NCBI GenBank assembly: GCA_015490315.1
Contig: WFYB01000109.1
Coordinates: 1 to 30,946 of the forward strand
Direction: 5' to 3'
Source: Sulfurovum sp.
GTDB lineage: Bacteria > Campylobacterota > Campylobacteria > Campylobacterales > Sulfurovaceae
DNA length: 30,946 nt
Made by a program: the position numbers and the translations under genes. This document shows positions 1 to 8,689 of this stretch, piece after piece; the first letter of the stretch is position 1, and each line of letters starts with the position of its first letter. A model generated the notes under the pieces. It searched no databases. It saw only the letters and a list, made by a program, of their open reading frames with translations, and was not told the DNA's origin.

Positions 1-137
1 CACAAAAAGAGAGCAAGCACCAGAACTTTATTGAGATGCTTGAACGCGGAGAGTATCTGCATATCTATGATGGATCGGTCAAGTACCGTACACGCAAGGT
101 AGATCTCTCACCTATACTCAAAAAGGTCTTTTCATGA
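1..137 (+). CDS. C-terminal fragment of an unidentified protein in the polysaccharide operon
   Basis: An open frame enters from the left edge (codons in phase with base 3) and ends at TGA 135-137. The visible 44 residues end in ...VDLSPILKKVFS and include an IYDGSVKYRTRK stretch. I do not recognise a family in so short a piece. Its stop overlaps the start of the next glycosyltransferase (ATGA), so it is probably translationally coupled to it and belongs to the same surface-polysaccharide operon. That it is a sugar-related enzyme is only inferred from position. Confidence 0.6.
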   Translation, partial: QKESKHQNFIEMLERGEYLHIYDGSVKYRTRKVDLSPILKKVFS

Positions 138-1219
138 AGATCGTACAGATGCTTCCGGAGCTGAATGAAGGTGGGGTAGAACGCGGTACGGTCGAGCTGA
201 GCCGGGAGCTGGTCAAAAGAGGGCATGAGAGCATTGTCATCAGTGCAGGCGGCACACTGGTAGAACAGATAGAGAAGGATGGCGGCAGACATCTGACACT
301 CGACCTTTGCACAAAGAATCCTTTGAGTGCCTACAGCCGTATGAGGCAGCTTAGAGCGTTGATAAAAGAGATTGAGCCTGATCTCATCCATGCACGCAGC
401 CGTGTCCCTGCCTGGCTTGCCTATATTGCCAATCGTCAACTCGGCATCCCCTTTGTCACAACAGTGCACGGATTCAACAGTGTCAGCCCATACAGCAAAG
501 TGATGACCAAAGGAGATCGTGTCATCTGTGTCAGCGGTGCGATCAAGCGCTATATTCAAAAGCACTACCATACACCCGAGGAGAAGATCAGTGTGATTCC
601 CAGAGGTATCGATCTGGAAAAGTTCAATCCTGAACATGCGGATCATGATTTCATGGGGACTTTCATAGAAAAATATGATCTGAAGGATAAAACAATTGTT
701 ACTTCAGTGGGCAGGATCACCCAGCTCAAAGATCTGGAGACATTTATCGGCGCTGTTTCTATAGCCAAAGATACCATTCCCAATCTTACTGCTTTGATTG
801 TGGGTGGCGTGCGTGAGGATAAGCAGGATTATTTTGCTTCACTGCAGGCACTTATCAGAGAGCTTGGCTTGGATGATGTAGTGCATTTTGCCGGTTCACA
901 AAGCAAAGTAGCAGAGATCTATGCACTAAGCGATGTGGTAGTCAGCAGTTCCAAAAAACCGGAGAGTTTCGGCAGGAGTGTCGCTGAAGCGATCGCCATG
1001 AATACCCCTGTGGTCGCCACAGGACACGGCGGCGTGCTTGACATCATCCAAGAAGGGGTCAACGGCTATTTCTACGAACCGGGAGATGCCAAGACCTTGA
1101 GCCAAAAGATCACAGAGGCAAAGACGCTGCAATTTGACGGATACGGTTATGTCTCGGAGTACTTTTCGTTGGAGCAGATGGTGGAGAATACATTGGAGGT
1201 ATATTATGCTTTACATTAG
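134..1219 (+). CDS. Family 4 (GT-B) glycosyltransferase
   Basis: A 361-residue protein of normal length for GT4 enzymes, which move a sugar from a nucleotide-sugar donor onto a growing lipopolysaccharide or capsule acceptor at the cytoplasmic face. The N-terminal acceptor domain opens with a GGVERGTVELS glycine-rich loop near residues 13-23. The C-terminal donor domain carries the retaining-GT EX7E motif, ESFGRSVAE, at about residues 277-285, then PVVATGHGG and a GxNGYFYEPGD segment. The ATG at 134 overlaps the previous stop. The following deacetylase gene starts inside its last codons, which points to one operon. Donor and acceptor sugars cannot be read from the sequence. Confidence 0.9.
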   Translation: MKIVQMLPELNEGGVERGTVELSRELVKRGHESIVISAGGTLVEQIEKDGGRHLTLDLCTKNPLSAYSRMRQLRALIKEIEPDLIHARSRVPAWLAYIANRQLGIPFVTTVHGFNSVSPYSKVMTKGDRVICVSGAIKRYIQKHYHTPEEKISVIPRGIDLEKFNPEHADHDFMGTFIEKYDLKDKTIVTSVGRITQLKDLETFIGAVSIAKDTIPNLTALIVGGVREDKQDYFASLQALIRELGLDDVVHFAGSQSKVAEIYALSDVVVSSSKKPESFGRSVAEAIAMNTPVVATGHGGVLDIIQEGVNGYFYEPGDAKTLSQKITEAKTLQFDGYGYVSEYFSLEQMVENTLEVYYALH

Positions 1220-2021
1220 TATCGTGTTTGTACTGATTTTTCTCTATTTTTCCTATCGCTACGCATGGTGGAGAAAACCTGTACCCTACCGTTATCCTCG
1301 TATTTTGATGTATCATATGATTAAAGAGCATACCGGAGGAAAATTTAAAGGCTTGAGGGTCGCTCCTGACATGTTTGAAAAACAGATCAAATATTTGGTT
1401 GAAAACGGTTGGCATTTTCTGACAATGCGTGAGCTCGTTGATACCAAAGAGATGTTACCTAAAAAATCAGTGGCTATTACTTTTGATGACGGCTATGAGG
1501 ATAATTATATCCATGCTTTTTCCATTTTGAAAAAATACAATGCCAAAGCAACGATATATCTTGTGGTAGATCGTCATGATAGAGAGTGGTCTTCCAAGCG
1601 CAAAGCAAAAAACAGCGGAGGAGAACTGATGAGAGAGCCAAAACTGACTGATGCACAGGTTGAAGAGATGATTGCAAGCGGACTGGTGGAGATAGGCTCA
1701 CACACTATGACACATGACAATCTGACATGCCTGGATGATGTGGCAAAACGTATGGAGATTGTTGATTCCAAGGCAAGTATAGAAGAGAGGTTTGGTGTGG
1801 AATGTGTCTCATTTTGTTACCCGTTTGGTTTGTATGATGAAAAAGACAGAGGATTTGTGCAAGAAGCAGGATATACCAACGCTACGACAACACAAAGCGG
1901 CATAGAAGATATACGCCAAGCTGATCTTTATCGGCTAAAACGGATTACGGTAAGCGGGAAGGACGACTTTTTGTCATTTTGGCTGAAGCTTCGAAGCGGC
2001 AAAAGAGGGGTAAAGAAGTGA
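1206..2021 (+). CDS. Membrane-anchored polysaccharide deacetylase (CE4/NodB fold)
   Basis: I chose ATG 1206 because GGAGG at 1195-1199 sits six bases upstream; the frame is open further up but overlaps the previous gene. The 271-residue protein begins with one hydrophobic segment (about residues 2-17), likely an N-terminal anchor placing the catalytic domain in the periplasm. CE4 motifs are clear: TFDDGYEDN with D94/D95 (catalytic base and metal ligand), SHTMTH with H166 and H170 (metal ligands), and CYPFG further on. The family removes N- or O-acetyl groups from polysaccharides. Between two glycosyltransferases, the likely substrate is the surface glycan rather than peptidoglycan, but that is inference. 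Confidence 0.88.
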   Translation: MLYISIVFVLIFLYFSYRYAWWRKPVPYRYPRILMYHMIKEHTGGKFKGLRVAPDMFEKQIKYLVENGWHFLTMRELVDTKEMLPKKSVAITFDDGYEDNYIHAFSILKKYNAKATIYLVVDRHDREWSSKRKAKNSGGELMREPKLTDAQVEEMIASGLVEIGSHTMTHDNLTCLDDVAKRMEIVDSKASIEERFGVECVSFCYPFGLYDEKDRGFVQEAGYTNATTTQSGIEDIRQADLYRLKRITVSGKDDFLSFWLKLRSGKRGVKK

Positions 2022-3037
2022 AGATTTGTCATATACTTGCCGGTAATGAAGAGGGAGGATTGGAAAACCATGTTGTAACATTGTGTAATGCACTGGCCGA
2101 AACGTATGAAATTCATCTTATTGCGCATGAAAAGTATCGTGAACGTATGGATACAGGAGTGCATTTTCATGCACTCGATCTCACCAAAGGAAGACGTAAC
2201 TTACATATACTTTGGAAGCTTTACCGACTGATCAAAAAGGTTGATGCGAAGATCATCCATGCTCATGCGAATAAGGCTGCTGCTATGGTAGGTACGATCA
2301 AGCCGCTGCTATCACAAGATATCCGGACTATAGCTTCTGTACACAGTGAAAAACGCAATGTTAAAGCCTTTAAACGATTTGATCATCTTATAGGGGTCTC
2401 TCACCGTGTACTTGAGCCTCTTGAGTTTATGGCTCATACGGTAGTTTATAATGGTATCGATTTGCCCCCCTTTGCTCATGAACAAAAGAGTTGTCGTGAA
2501 GAGTTTTCCATTGAAGAAGACACTTTTGTATTGTGTGCTATAGGACGTATGGAGGCTGTCAAGAACTTTTCGATGCTACTTGAAGCGATCGTATCACTGG
2601 ATGTCGTGTTATTACTTGTAGGAGAAGGAAGTATGATGGATGCACTTAAGGGGAAGAGTGAAGAACTAGGGATTTCACACAAGGTACATTTTACAGGTTT
2701 TCGTAAAGATGTGGTATCATTGCTTCGTTGCGCGGATTTATGTGTCATCAGTTCTGATAGAGAAGGTTTCCCATATGTGTTAGTAGAATCTTTATTATTA
2801 GAAAGACCGGTTATAAGTACAGATGTATCGGATATGCAGTATATTTTGCCTTCAGAAGCAGTTGTTGAAAGAGGGAATGTTTCTGCCCTTAGAGATGCTA
2901 TAAAAGATATAAAACAGGGATACGAGGTGAAAATAAAAAGATATCATGATACCTTTTTATTTGCTAAGAGGCATTTTAGTAAAGATATGATGATTAATAA
3001 GATTAAAGCAGTGTATGAGAAGGTAGTTAGAGATTGA
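2018..3037 (+). CDS. Family 4 glycosyltransferase
   Basis: A GTG start at 2018 overlaps the deacetylase stop (GTGA). It has AGAGGGG at 2004-2010 as ribosome binding site and gives the usual GT-B opening MKICHILAGNEEGGLENHV, 339 residues in all. The C-terminal donor domain shows GRMEAVKNF, GEGSMMDAL, and the EX7E motif as EGFPYVLVE followed by RPVISTDV. The enzyme probably transfers one sugar in LPS or capsule assembly, on the cytoplasmic side. Base composition drifts toward AT in its last third (after about 2800), marking the edge of an AT-rich block that continues through the next three genes. Sugar specificity is unknown. Confidence 0.88.
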   Translation: MKICHILAGNEEGGLENHVVTLCNALAETYEIHLIAHEKYRERMDTGVHFHALDLTKGRRNLHILWKLYRLIKKVDAKIIHAHANKAAAMVGTIKPLLSQDIRTIASVHSEKRNVKAFKRFDHLIGVSHRVLEPLEFMAHTVVYNGIDLPPFAHEQKSCREEFSIEEDTFVLCAIGRMEAVKNFSMLLEAIVSLDVVLLLVGEGSMMDALKGKSEELGISHKVHFTGFRKDVVSLLRCADLCVISSDREGFPYVLVESLLLERPVISTDVSDMQYILPSEAVVERGNVSALRDAIKDIKQGYEVKIKRYHDTFLFAKRHFSKDMMINKIKAVYEKVVRD

Positions 3038-3132
3038 ACGAGAAAGTCTATACAACCCTGGAATATAAAATACCATATATAGACAGGATATCTAAAAAAT
3101 TTATAGTAAAAATTACAAATGAAGAAGGATAG
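3034..3132 (+). CDS. Possible micro-ORF with TTG start, unrecognised
   Basis: A 32-residue open frame starts with TTG 3034, overlapping the stop of the glycosyltransferase, and ends at TAG 3132, five bases before the next gene. It fills the gap neatly and is lysine- and isoleucine-rich. No good ribosome binding site precedes it and it resembles no family I know. It may simply be AT-rich spacer; I list it because it accounts for the only gap in an otherwise overlapping operon. Confidence 0.15.
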   Translation: MNEKVYTTLEYKIPYIDRISKKFIVKITNEEG

Positions 3133-3137
3133 ATAGA

Positions 3138-3806
3138 ATGGCTGAAATTCTAGCTTTAGGTGATTGTAATATGTCTGGTGATGTAAATTTTAAACATAAT
3201 GCATATGCCGAACGTTTTGCTAGGCGTATCGAAAAGAGTGTTATGAATGTTGGCTATACAATGGCTACAACGAGAGAAATGCAGCACTTTTTTCAAAATT
3301 ATTATACTAAGGAATGTGATATTGTTCTTTTGCAATATGGTTTGGTTGACTCTTGGAAAACATTTAAATATGCACCTTACGTAATGTATTATCCGGACAA
3401 TCTATTACGTAAGATTGGAAGAAAAGTTGTCAAAAAATATAAAAAAATTACCAGGCAAGTAGGATTGAATACTCTTTTGGGTACACAGAATGTTGTAGGG
3501 AAAACAGAGTATCAAACAAACATCGAAAACTTGATTTTATCCGCGACAAACAGCATAATTATTTTAATTGATACTATTCCAAACCAGCAACAATTTCGTA
3601 ATAATGAAATTGTACAATATAATAGTATTCTTTCATTATTGTCTGAACGCTATAATAATTGTTATAAGTTGGATTTGTATCAAGACTTTTTGAAAAATAT
3701 GGATAGCTATTACTTGGATGAAACGCATATGAATGATCTTGGCTACAACCATGTGACAGATAAGCTTGTATCTCTTTATGAGAAAATAAAGAAAGAAAAA
3801 GTATGA
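3138..3806 (+). CDS. SGNH/GDSL-like hydrolase fold protein in the polysaccharide operon
   Basis: A 222-residue protein. Near the N-terminus is ALGDCNMSGD, in the place of the SGNH block I (GDS) motif. QYGLVDS follows, and near the C-terminus LDETHMNDLGY supplies the DxxH of block V. SGNH proteins are esterases or acetyltransferase-linked domains that act on O-acyl groups of glycans. In block I the nucleophile position appears to be Cys rather than Ser, so activity is uncertain and the alignment needs a structural check. No signal peptide is seen. The stop overlaps the next start (ATGA), and the gene is very AT-rich. Family assignment is moderate. Confidence 0.55.
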   Translation: MAEILALGDCNMSGDVNFKHNAYAERFARRIEKSVMNVGYTMATTREMQHFFQNYYTKECDIVLLQYGLVDSWKTFKYAPYVMYYPDNLLRKIGRKVVKKYKKITRQVGLNTLLGTQNVVGKTEYQTNIENLILSATNSIIILIDTIPNQQQFRNNEIVQYNSILSLLSERYNNCYKLDLYQDFLKNMDSYYLDETHMNDLGYNHVTDKLVSLYEKIKKEKV

Positions 3807-4831
3807 AAAATATTTTGTTAATTGTTGATGGTAAAGCAGGGCATACAAGCATATCACAAGGCGTTATAGAGTCGATTAGGGAATATAAAGACGTAAATGT
3901 TATAGAAATAAAAGCTAGGCTTAGAAGTATAATTTTTAAACGTATATTAAAATTATTATTGAATCGATTTTCTTTTTGGGAGAAAAAAAAATGGATAATT
4001 GATTTTTTCTATAAAAAATTTCAATTTCCTGAAGATATAAAATATGATATGATCATTTCTACGGGCGGTACAACTTCTTTTTTAAATATTATGCTAAGTA
4101 AGTATCTTAATGTACCAAATGTATATTGTAGTTCATTACGAGGGTTACATTATAAGCATTTTACCCATCTTGTATCAATTGAAAAGCATAATTATGAAAA
4201 TGAGATTATTGTTGATTTAGCACCACTTGTTTTTAAATACAATACAAGTGATATTGATATTTTTAGGTCTACACATAATATTTCTAAACAAGATCAAGTA
4301 TGGAGTGTATTGATAGGAGGTAGAACCAAAGAGTATCCCTTTGAAACAGCTGATATTATAAGTATGGTAAAAAATATAATTGATTTGGCAAAACGAGAAG
4401 GAGCAACACTTTGTATTACAACATCAAGAAGAACTACATTAGAGGTAGAAGAAAAACTTAATGACCTTTATGAATTGGAAAAAGATATAATTAAAAAAAT
4501 AGTTTTATATAATCGTAAAATAGAAAAAGTAGTAGGTAATTTTCTTGCTGTTTCTACAAAAGTTTTTGTAACAGAAGACAGTGGATCAATGATCACAGAA
4601 GCAGTTTTAAGCAAAAAGAACGTGTATACTATAAAACCTTTTACTACTAACCTTTCTGGAATTTATCAACACTTTATTCAAAATTTGCTTAGGGAACATA
4701 TGATTGTTTCTGTTGAGATTGAATCTATTCCTCAAATTACATTTAAAGAATATTTTTCCAAAAACAAACAATCACCATCTGATGTAGTGTCTCAGGCACT
4801 TACTTATCTCTTTGAGGATGAACAAAAATGA
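3803..4831 (+). CDS. ELM1/GtrOC1-like protein (mitochondrial-fission ELM1 family)
   Basis: A 342-residue protein beginning ILLIVDGKAGHTSISQG. It has STGGTTSFLN near residue 90, VLIGGRTKEYPF near 170, TTSRRTT near 212 and VTEDSGSMITEAV near 253. This resembles the family named after plant ELM1, found in bacterial LPS and capsule loci and believed to have a GT-B-like fold. The biochemical role is not well established; glycan transfer is the usual inference. It starts inside the previous stop and its own stop overlaps the next start, so it is translationally coupled on both sides. Codon use is strongly AT-biased compared with the housekeeping genes downstream. Confidence 0.7.
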   Translation: MKNILLIVDGKAGHTSISQGVIESIREYKDVNVIEIKARLRSIIFKRILKLLLNRFSFWEKKKWIIDFFYKKFQFPEDIKYDMIISTGGTTSFLNIMLSKYLNVPNVYCSSLRGLHYKHFTHLVSIEKHNYENEIIVDLAPLVFKYNTSDIDIFRSTHNISKQDQVWSVLIGGRTKEYPFETADIISMVKNIIDLAKREGATLCITTSRRTTLEVEEKLNDLYELEKDIIKKIVLYNRKIEKVVGNFLAVSTKVFVTEDSGSMITEAVLSKKNVYTIKPFTTNLSGIYQHFIQNLLREHMIVSVEIESIPQITFKEYFSKNKQSPSDVVSQALTYLFEDEQK

Positions 4832-5928
4832 AAATCGCTTATTTTATAAATACATTTAAGTCTATCAACTGGGGTGGACAAGCAACCTCAACTGCCATTG
4901 AGTATATGCTTTCTAGGCAATATCCAGAAGCGGAATTTGTGCCATTAGATATGCCTCGGCTTCCATTCAAAAAAATAAAAATATTACGAAAGTATTATGA
5001 ATATAAGCTGACCCGTGCAATCATGGAAGAGCAGATAAAGGATGTTTTTTTTTATCTAAAAAAGATGAATGTTCCTTCAAATATCTTTGAATCTTTTACT
5101 CATGTTTGTTTTAATGGTGAGGGAGCAATACATGCGAAGTCTGGTCATCTTGTTGTTTTTATGGGATTGTTATATCTCGCAAAAAAGCAAGGGAAAGTAG
5201 TTGCAGCAATCAATCAGACAATTGATTTAAAACATAAAAGACACTTAGAACTGCTTGTTCAAAAAGTTTATAATATGCTTGACTATGTATCGGTAAGGGA
5301 ACCAATTTCATTGTTATATGCCCAAAATATTGGTATATTAAATGTTCATTTGATTCCAGATGCCGTGTATGGATTACCTGTATTAACAGATCAAGTTATA
5401 GATATGAGGTTATCAAAGTTCTCACTCCCCAAAGAATATGTCGCAGTGACCGGTTCATCTGCGTTGAAAAGAGACCGTACTTCGTTCGTGTATATGAAAA
5501 ATCTTATTACAATTATTCAAAAAAATATTGATCTTCCAATTGTTTTTATGGCAAACGCCAAGACAGATATTTGGCTTGCACATCGATTGCATAAAGAGTT
5601 CAATTTAATAATTATCGAACCACCTGTTAAATATATTGATGCTATAGCAATTATTGCGCGATCGAAAATATTGATTGGAGGACGACAGCATCCTAATATA
5701 TTTGCGTATATGTACAGAATACCGTTTATTCCATTTAAGGGAAATACATTTAAAAATGATGGTGTGGTTGCTTTGCAGAACTATCCTCTCAAACCGCTGA
5801 CATGGGACATTGATGTATCAAAACTTGAAAGTTCACTTGAAGAAATTGAGAAGGGAATACTATTTAATAAAATTGAAATTGAAGATTTTTCTATTTTTTC
5901 AACAGATGTCTCTACGTCGAAAGAGTAA
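4828..5928 (+). CDS. Polysaccharide pyruvyl transferase family protein
   Basis: A 366-residue protein with features of the polysaccharide pyruvyl transferase family, which adds ketal-linked pyruvate to sugars of exopolysaccharides or cell-wall glycans. Visible motifs are FNGEGAIH (about residue 95), a VSVREPIS segment (about 152), PDAVYGL (about 178) and the conserved GGRQHPNIFAY near residue 286. It starts in the ATGA overlap with the ELM1-family gene and is the last gene of the operon; the next gene is convergent. It remains AT-rich to its end, where the composition returns to that of the core. The acceptor sugar is unknown. Confidence 0.8.
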   Translation: MKIAYFINTFKSINWGGQATSTAIEYMLSRQYPEAEFVPLDMPRLPFKKIKILRKYYEYKLTRAIMEEQIKDVFFYLKKMNVPSNIFESFTHVCFNGEGAIHAKSGHLVVFMGLLYLAKKQGKVVAAINQTIDLKHKRHLELLVQKVYNMLDYVSVREPISLLYAQNIGILNVHLIPDAVYGLPVLTDQVIDMRLSKFSLPKEYVAVTGSSALKRDRTSFVYMKNLITIIQKNIDLPIVFMANAKTDIWLAHRLHKEFNLIIIEPPVKYIDAIAIIARSKILIGGRQHPNIFAYMYRIPFIPFKGNTFKNDGVVALQNYPLKPLTWDIDVSKLESSLEEIEKGILFNKIEIEDFSIFSTDVSTSKE

Positions 5929-5978
5929 AAATAAAGGCGAATCAGTTTTCGATTTAATATAAATGTAGCTTAGAAATA

Positions 5979-7601
5979 TCATGGAGATAATAGCATATCC
6001 TTCCTCTTTTCATACACCTTACTCTGTACACCAAAGAGTCCGAGCAGGGTATGGGAGAGATTGTCCTGAGAGAAGTGTTTGTCGGCATTTTGTCTGAGTT
6101 TTGCTATAGGGAGGTAACGTTTGCTCTGACTGCCGAACCACATGAGTGCTCCGACGTGTTTTTGGGCATCTGGTGCCATGAAGTAGGGCAGACCGTGAAG
6201 GTAGAGTCCTTTTTCTCCGAGGCTCTCACCGTGGTCGGCGATATAGAGCATCGCAGTCTGGTAGTCTGTGTCATACTGTTTGAGAAAAGCGATCACCCTG
6301 GAGAGAAAATCATCGGTATAGAGCAGGGCATTGTCATAGGCATTGGCGATCTCTTCACGGCTGCATGCTTCAAGCTGATTGGTCTTGCATACAGGGGTGA
6401 ACTTTTCAAATGATTTGGGGTAGCGTTTGTAGTATGCCGGTCCGTGGTTGCCCATCTGATGCAGAACGATCAGGATATCTTTGTCTTTGTGTTCAGTGAT
6501 GAAACGCTCAAGTCCCTGCAGCATACCGATGTCTCTACACTCACCCTCTATACATATTTTATTCTGTTTGGGTGTTCTGAAATCTTCATGTGGGATACGC
6601 AGGGCAACGCCTTTGGAGTCTGAGTTGTTGTCTCTCCAGAGCAGTGCTACTTTGCCGGTATGTTTGAGTACATCGATGACATTCTCCTGAGAAAGTCCCT
6701 TTTTGTAGCTGTAGTCTGCTCTGTCAAGCAGAGAGAACATACAGGGTACCGAAACAGCCGTACTGGTGCCGCAGGAGTAAAAATGGCTGAAATTGACGAT
6801 ATCTTCTTGTTTGAGTTTCGGATTGGTCTCCCGCTTATAGCCGTTGAGGGAGAAGTGATCGGCACGGGCAGCTTCGCCTACGACCATGATGACAAGTTTG
6901 TGCGGTTGTGAAGTGGATGCAATTGTCGCATCTTCACCCATAGGCTTGAGTATGATGGGACCGTTGTTGTAGGTCAGGACAACATATTTACCGGTAGCGT
7001 AGATCCAGTAGAGAGGATTGATGGTAAATCGCAGCGGTTTATGCTCACGGAAGAAAGAGGTATAGTGTTTGCTGTAGATAAAGAGTGATGCCACGATCAC
7101 GGCAAGCGAGAGCAGGATCATTTTCAGTTTGCTCAGAAGTTCGCTCTTGATCGGACGGTAGACGACAGGTGCTCTGTAGACAAGATAGGCAGGCAGTATG
7201 CCCAAAAAGAGCAGATAGAGCAGCTGTTTGAGAGATAAAAGATCGGCAGATTCTGCAAGATTGGTCTGCAGGGTATTGCGTATCATCTCATCATCTATGA
7301 TGACATGGTAGGTATTCATAAAGTAATTGGTCATCGAAGATACAAGAAGGATCAGGATCAATATCGGTTTTGTTGTCCATTTGGAACTGACCATCGTAAG
7401 CAGCAGGATGGTCAAAAAGAGAAGCAGCAGCACAATAGAGAGAAGAAAGCCTGCATTATCCCAGTTAGGGGGATAGACTTTCACAAGATTTTGAAAAAAA
7501 GCCACATTGTCAAAAAGTACCAAAAAGAGGCTGACAAAGATAATAAGTTGTGTCTGGGTAAGGGCTTTGAAAGATTTGATAACTGATCCTTGGATATTCA
7601 T
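5979..7601 (-). CDS. eptA: Lipid A phosphoethanolamine transferase (EptA/EptC family)
   Basis: A 540-residue inner-membrane enzyme that moves phosphoethanolamine from phosphatidylethanolamine to lipid A (in Campylobacter also to the flagellar rod), lowering negative charge. Five hydrophobic segments fill roughly residues 15-180, followed by a periplasmic alkaline-phosphatase-like domain. Motifs: VVGEAARADHFSLNGY with the metal-binding Glu; SCGTSTAVSVPCM with the Thr nucleophile near residue 275; and IADHGESLGEKGLYLHG carrying the Asp-His metal ligands. I chose ATG 7601; an in-frame TTG lies 18 bases upstream, and neither has a strong ribosome binding site. It is convergent with the polysaccharide operon and fits a cell-surface role. 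Confidence 0.9.
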   Translation of the reverse strand: MNIQGSVIKSFKALTQTQLIIFVSLFLVLFDNVAFFQNLVKVYPPNWDNAGFLLSIVLLLLFLTILLLTMVSSKWTTKPILILILLVSSMTNYFMNTYHVIIDDEMIRNTLQTNLAESADLLSLKQLLYLLFLGILPAYLVYRAPVVYRPIKSELLSKLKMILLSLAVIVASLFIYSKHYTSFFREHKPLRFTINPLYWIYATGKYVVLTYNNGPIILKPMGEDATIASTSQPHKLVIMVVGEAARADHFSLNGYKRETNPKLKQEDIVNFSHFYSCGTSTAVSVPCMFSLLDRADYSYKKGLSQENVIDVLKHTGKVALLWRDNNSDSKGVALRIPHEDFRTPKQNKICIEGECRDIGMLQGLERFITEHKDKDILIVLHQMGNHGPAYYKRYPKSFEKFTPVCKTNQLEACSREEIANAYDNALLYTDDFLSRVIAFLKQYDTDYQTAMLYIADHGESLGEKGLYLHGLPYFMAPDAQKHVGALMWFGSQSKRYLPIAKLRQNADKHFSQDNLSHTLLGLFGVQSKVYEKRKDMLLSP

Positions 7602-7649
7602 TGGCGGAAGTATACGCAAATTTTGTTAATCGTTGATCAATGTCGCTTG

Positions 7650-7667
7650 CCCACTTGGCAAAGTGGG
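7650..7667 (-). terminator. Hairpin between eptA and the YfaZ-like gene
   Basis: CCCACTT and AAGTGGG (7 bp) surround a four-base GGCA loop in the 79-base gap after the YfaZ-like stop. There is no T-run on either strand, so intrinsic termination is doubtful; it could be an mRNA 3'-end hairpin. Confidence 0.35.
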
Positions 7668-7680
7668 TATAGAGCAGGGC

Positions 7681-8253
7681 TTAGAAGCTCAGTTTCAGAC
7701 CGCCGTAGAAGCTGTCGTTGAAATTTCTGTTGTAGGTATCGTAGTCGGTATCGATATTTCGGTATCCGGTAAAGATATGGATATTGTTGATCACTTCCAT
7801 ATCGGCTTCAACTCTGAACTCTTTATAGCTCTTGGCATCTCTGAAGCTCAAGACAGATGGTGCATAGGCGAAACTTCCTGTCACTGAGGTTGGAGGTATT
7901 GTGTCATTGAGAGGAAGCAGATAGATTCCTTTTGCAATGAACGGAAGTGCCATATAGTTGTCGGTAAAGACAGTTTTCGCCCCCAAACCGAGTGTGAGAT
8001 TCGGGATACCCTGAAGGGTATTCTGACCGATAAGTCCGACACCCAGAAGATTGTCATCCGCATGCAGGTAGCTTGCTTCAAGAAGATAGCTCGTACCGTC
8101 TGAGTATCCTGTAAAGCGGTTGAGATCCACACTGCCTAACAGTTCGAGATCATCATTGTTGATATCCAGCCCGATACTGTTGTCTGCCAAAGCCAAAGAG
8201 CCGGCAAAAAGTGTACTTAGAAAAAGATGTTTGAAGCTTCGTTTGAGACTCAT
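7681..8253 (-). CDS. YfaZ-like outer-membrane beta-barrel protein
   Basis: A 190-residue exported protein. The N-terminal signal peptide is LKRSFKHLFLSTLFAGSLALA, with likely cleavage before DNSIG. The mature part is rich in alternating hydrophobic strands (YLLEASYLHA, LTLGLGAKTVF, SFYGGLKLSF) and ends in Phe, as expected for barrels inserted by the BAM machinery. The pattern resembles the YfaZ family of uncharacterised outer-membrane proteins; the function is unknown. AAGGA stands seven bases before the ATG. It has its own promoter upstream (8284-8312), so it need not depend on the ccoI-ccoS transcript. Confidence 0.7.
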   Translation of the reverse strand: MSLKRSFKHLFLSTLFAGSLALADNSIGLDINNDDLELLGSVDLNRFTGYSDGTSYLLEASYLHADDNLLGVGLIGQNTLQGIPNLTLGLGAKTVFTDNYMALPFIAKGIYLLPLNDTIPPTSVTGSFAYAPSVLSFRDAKSYKEFRVEADMEVINNIHIFTGYRNIDTDYDTYNRNFNDSFYGGLKLSF

Positions 8254-8283
8254 GAAAAGATCCTTTTAATATTTATTCATATA

Positions 8284-8312
8284 ATTTTAGCATAATTCTT
8301 TGGTATTGTCTA
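8284..8312 (-). promoter_or_regulatory. Sigma-70 promoter for the YfaZ-like gene
   Basis: On the minus strand, TAGACA (8307-8312) and TAAAAT (8284-8289) are separated by 17 bases. Each hexamer matches consensus at five of six positions. The site lies in the gap just after ccoS and about 30 bases before the YfaZ-like start codon. Confidence 0.55.
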
Positions 8313-8322
8313 TAAGGGGCGA

Positions 8323-8559
8323 TCAATCCGGCGGCATATACGACTTATCCTCTTTTTTCTTTTTGGCTCTTTTTTGGCGTTTCTCCTCCATCATGGCTGC
8401 ATCACGAAGGTCCTCTTCATTGTCAAAACGGGTGGCATCGATAAACTTGGACTGATCATCGAACTGCCCACTTTTGACTCCCCAGAGCAGAGCAAGCAGC
8501 CCCAGTGCACCAAGAAAGGTAGAGACACCGATCATAAGAATGATGATATTGTCAGACAC
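8323..8559 (-). CDS. ccoS: cbb3-type cytochrome oxidase assembly protein CcoS
   Basis: A 78-residue protein starting at GTG 8559, chosen because GAGG lies six bases upstream and because the resulting N-terminus (SDNIIILMIGVSTFLGALGLLALLWGVKSGQFDD) is the canonical CcoS/FixS form: one membrane segment followed by W-x-V/-K-x-GQ-[FY]-DD. The frame is open upstream, but only through the heptamer repeat. CcoS is needed to install heme and copper in the cbb3 oxidase. Here it follows ccoI, as is common. The C-terminal tail is long, highly charged and Lys-rich (EEKRQKRAKKKKEDK), more extended than many homologues. Confidence 0.88.
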   Translation of the reverse strand: MSDNIIILMIGVSTFLGALGLLALLWGVKSGQFDDQSKFIDATRFDNEEDLRDAAMMEEKRQKRAKKKKEDKSYMPPD

Positions 8560-8581
8560 GGTAAACCTCACAGAGGAGGTC

Positions 8582-8609
8582 AGCGGGTAGCGGGTAGCGG
8601 GTAGCGGGT
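8582..8609. repeat. Heptamer tandem array, 4 x AGCGGGT (array A)
   Basis: Four perfect 7-bp units fill 28 bases in the gap between ccoI and ccoS, upstream of the ccoS start. On the minus strand the unit reads TACCCGC. A short ACCTC/GAGGT inverted repeat lies beside it and includes the ccoS ribosome binding site. It is one of six arrays in this window with a shared unit length. Confidence 0.9.
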
Positions 8610-8689
8610 AGATAATATTGCATCTTTTTCTCTTTTCCGAACTTTTTGTATAGTTTACCACATTTCCTTGACACAAACGTAAACATGTG

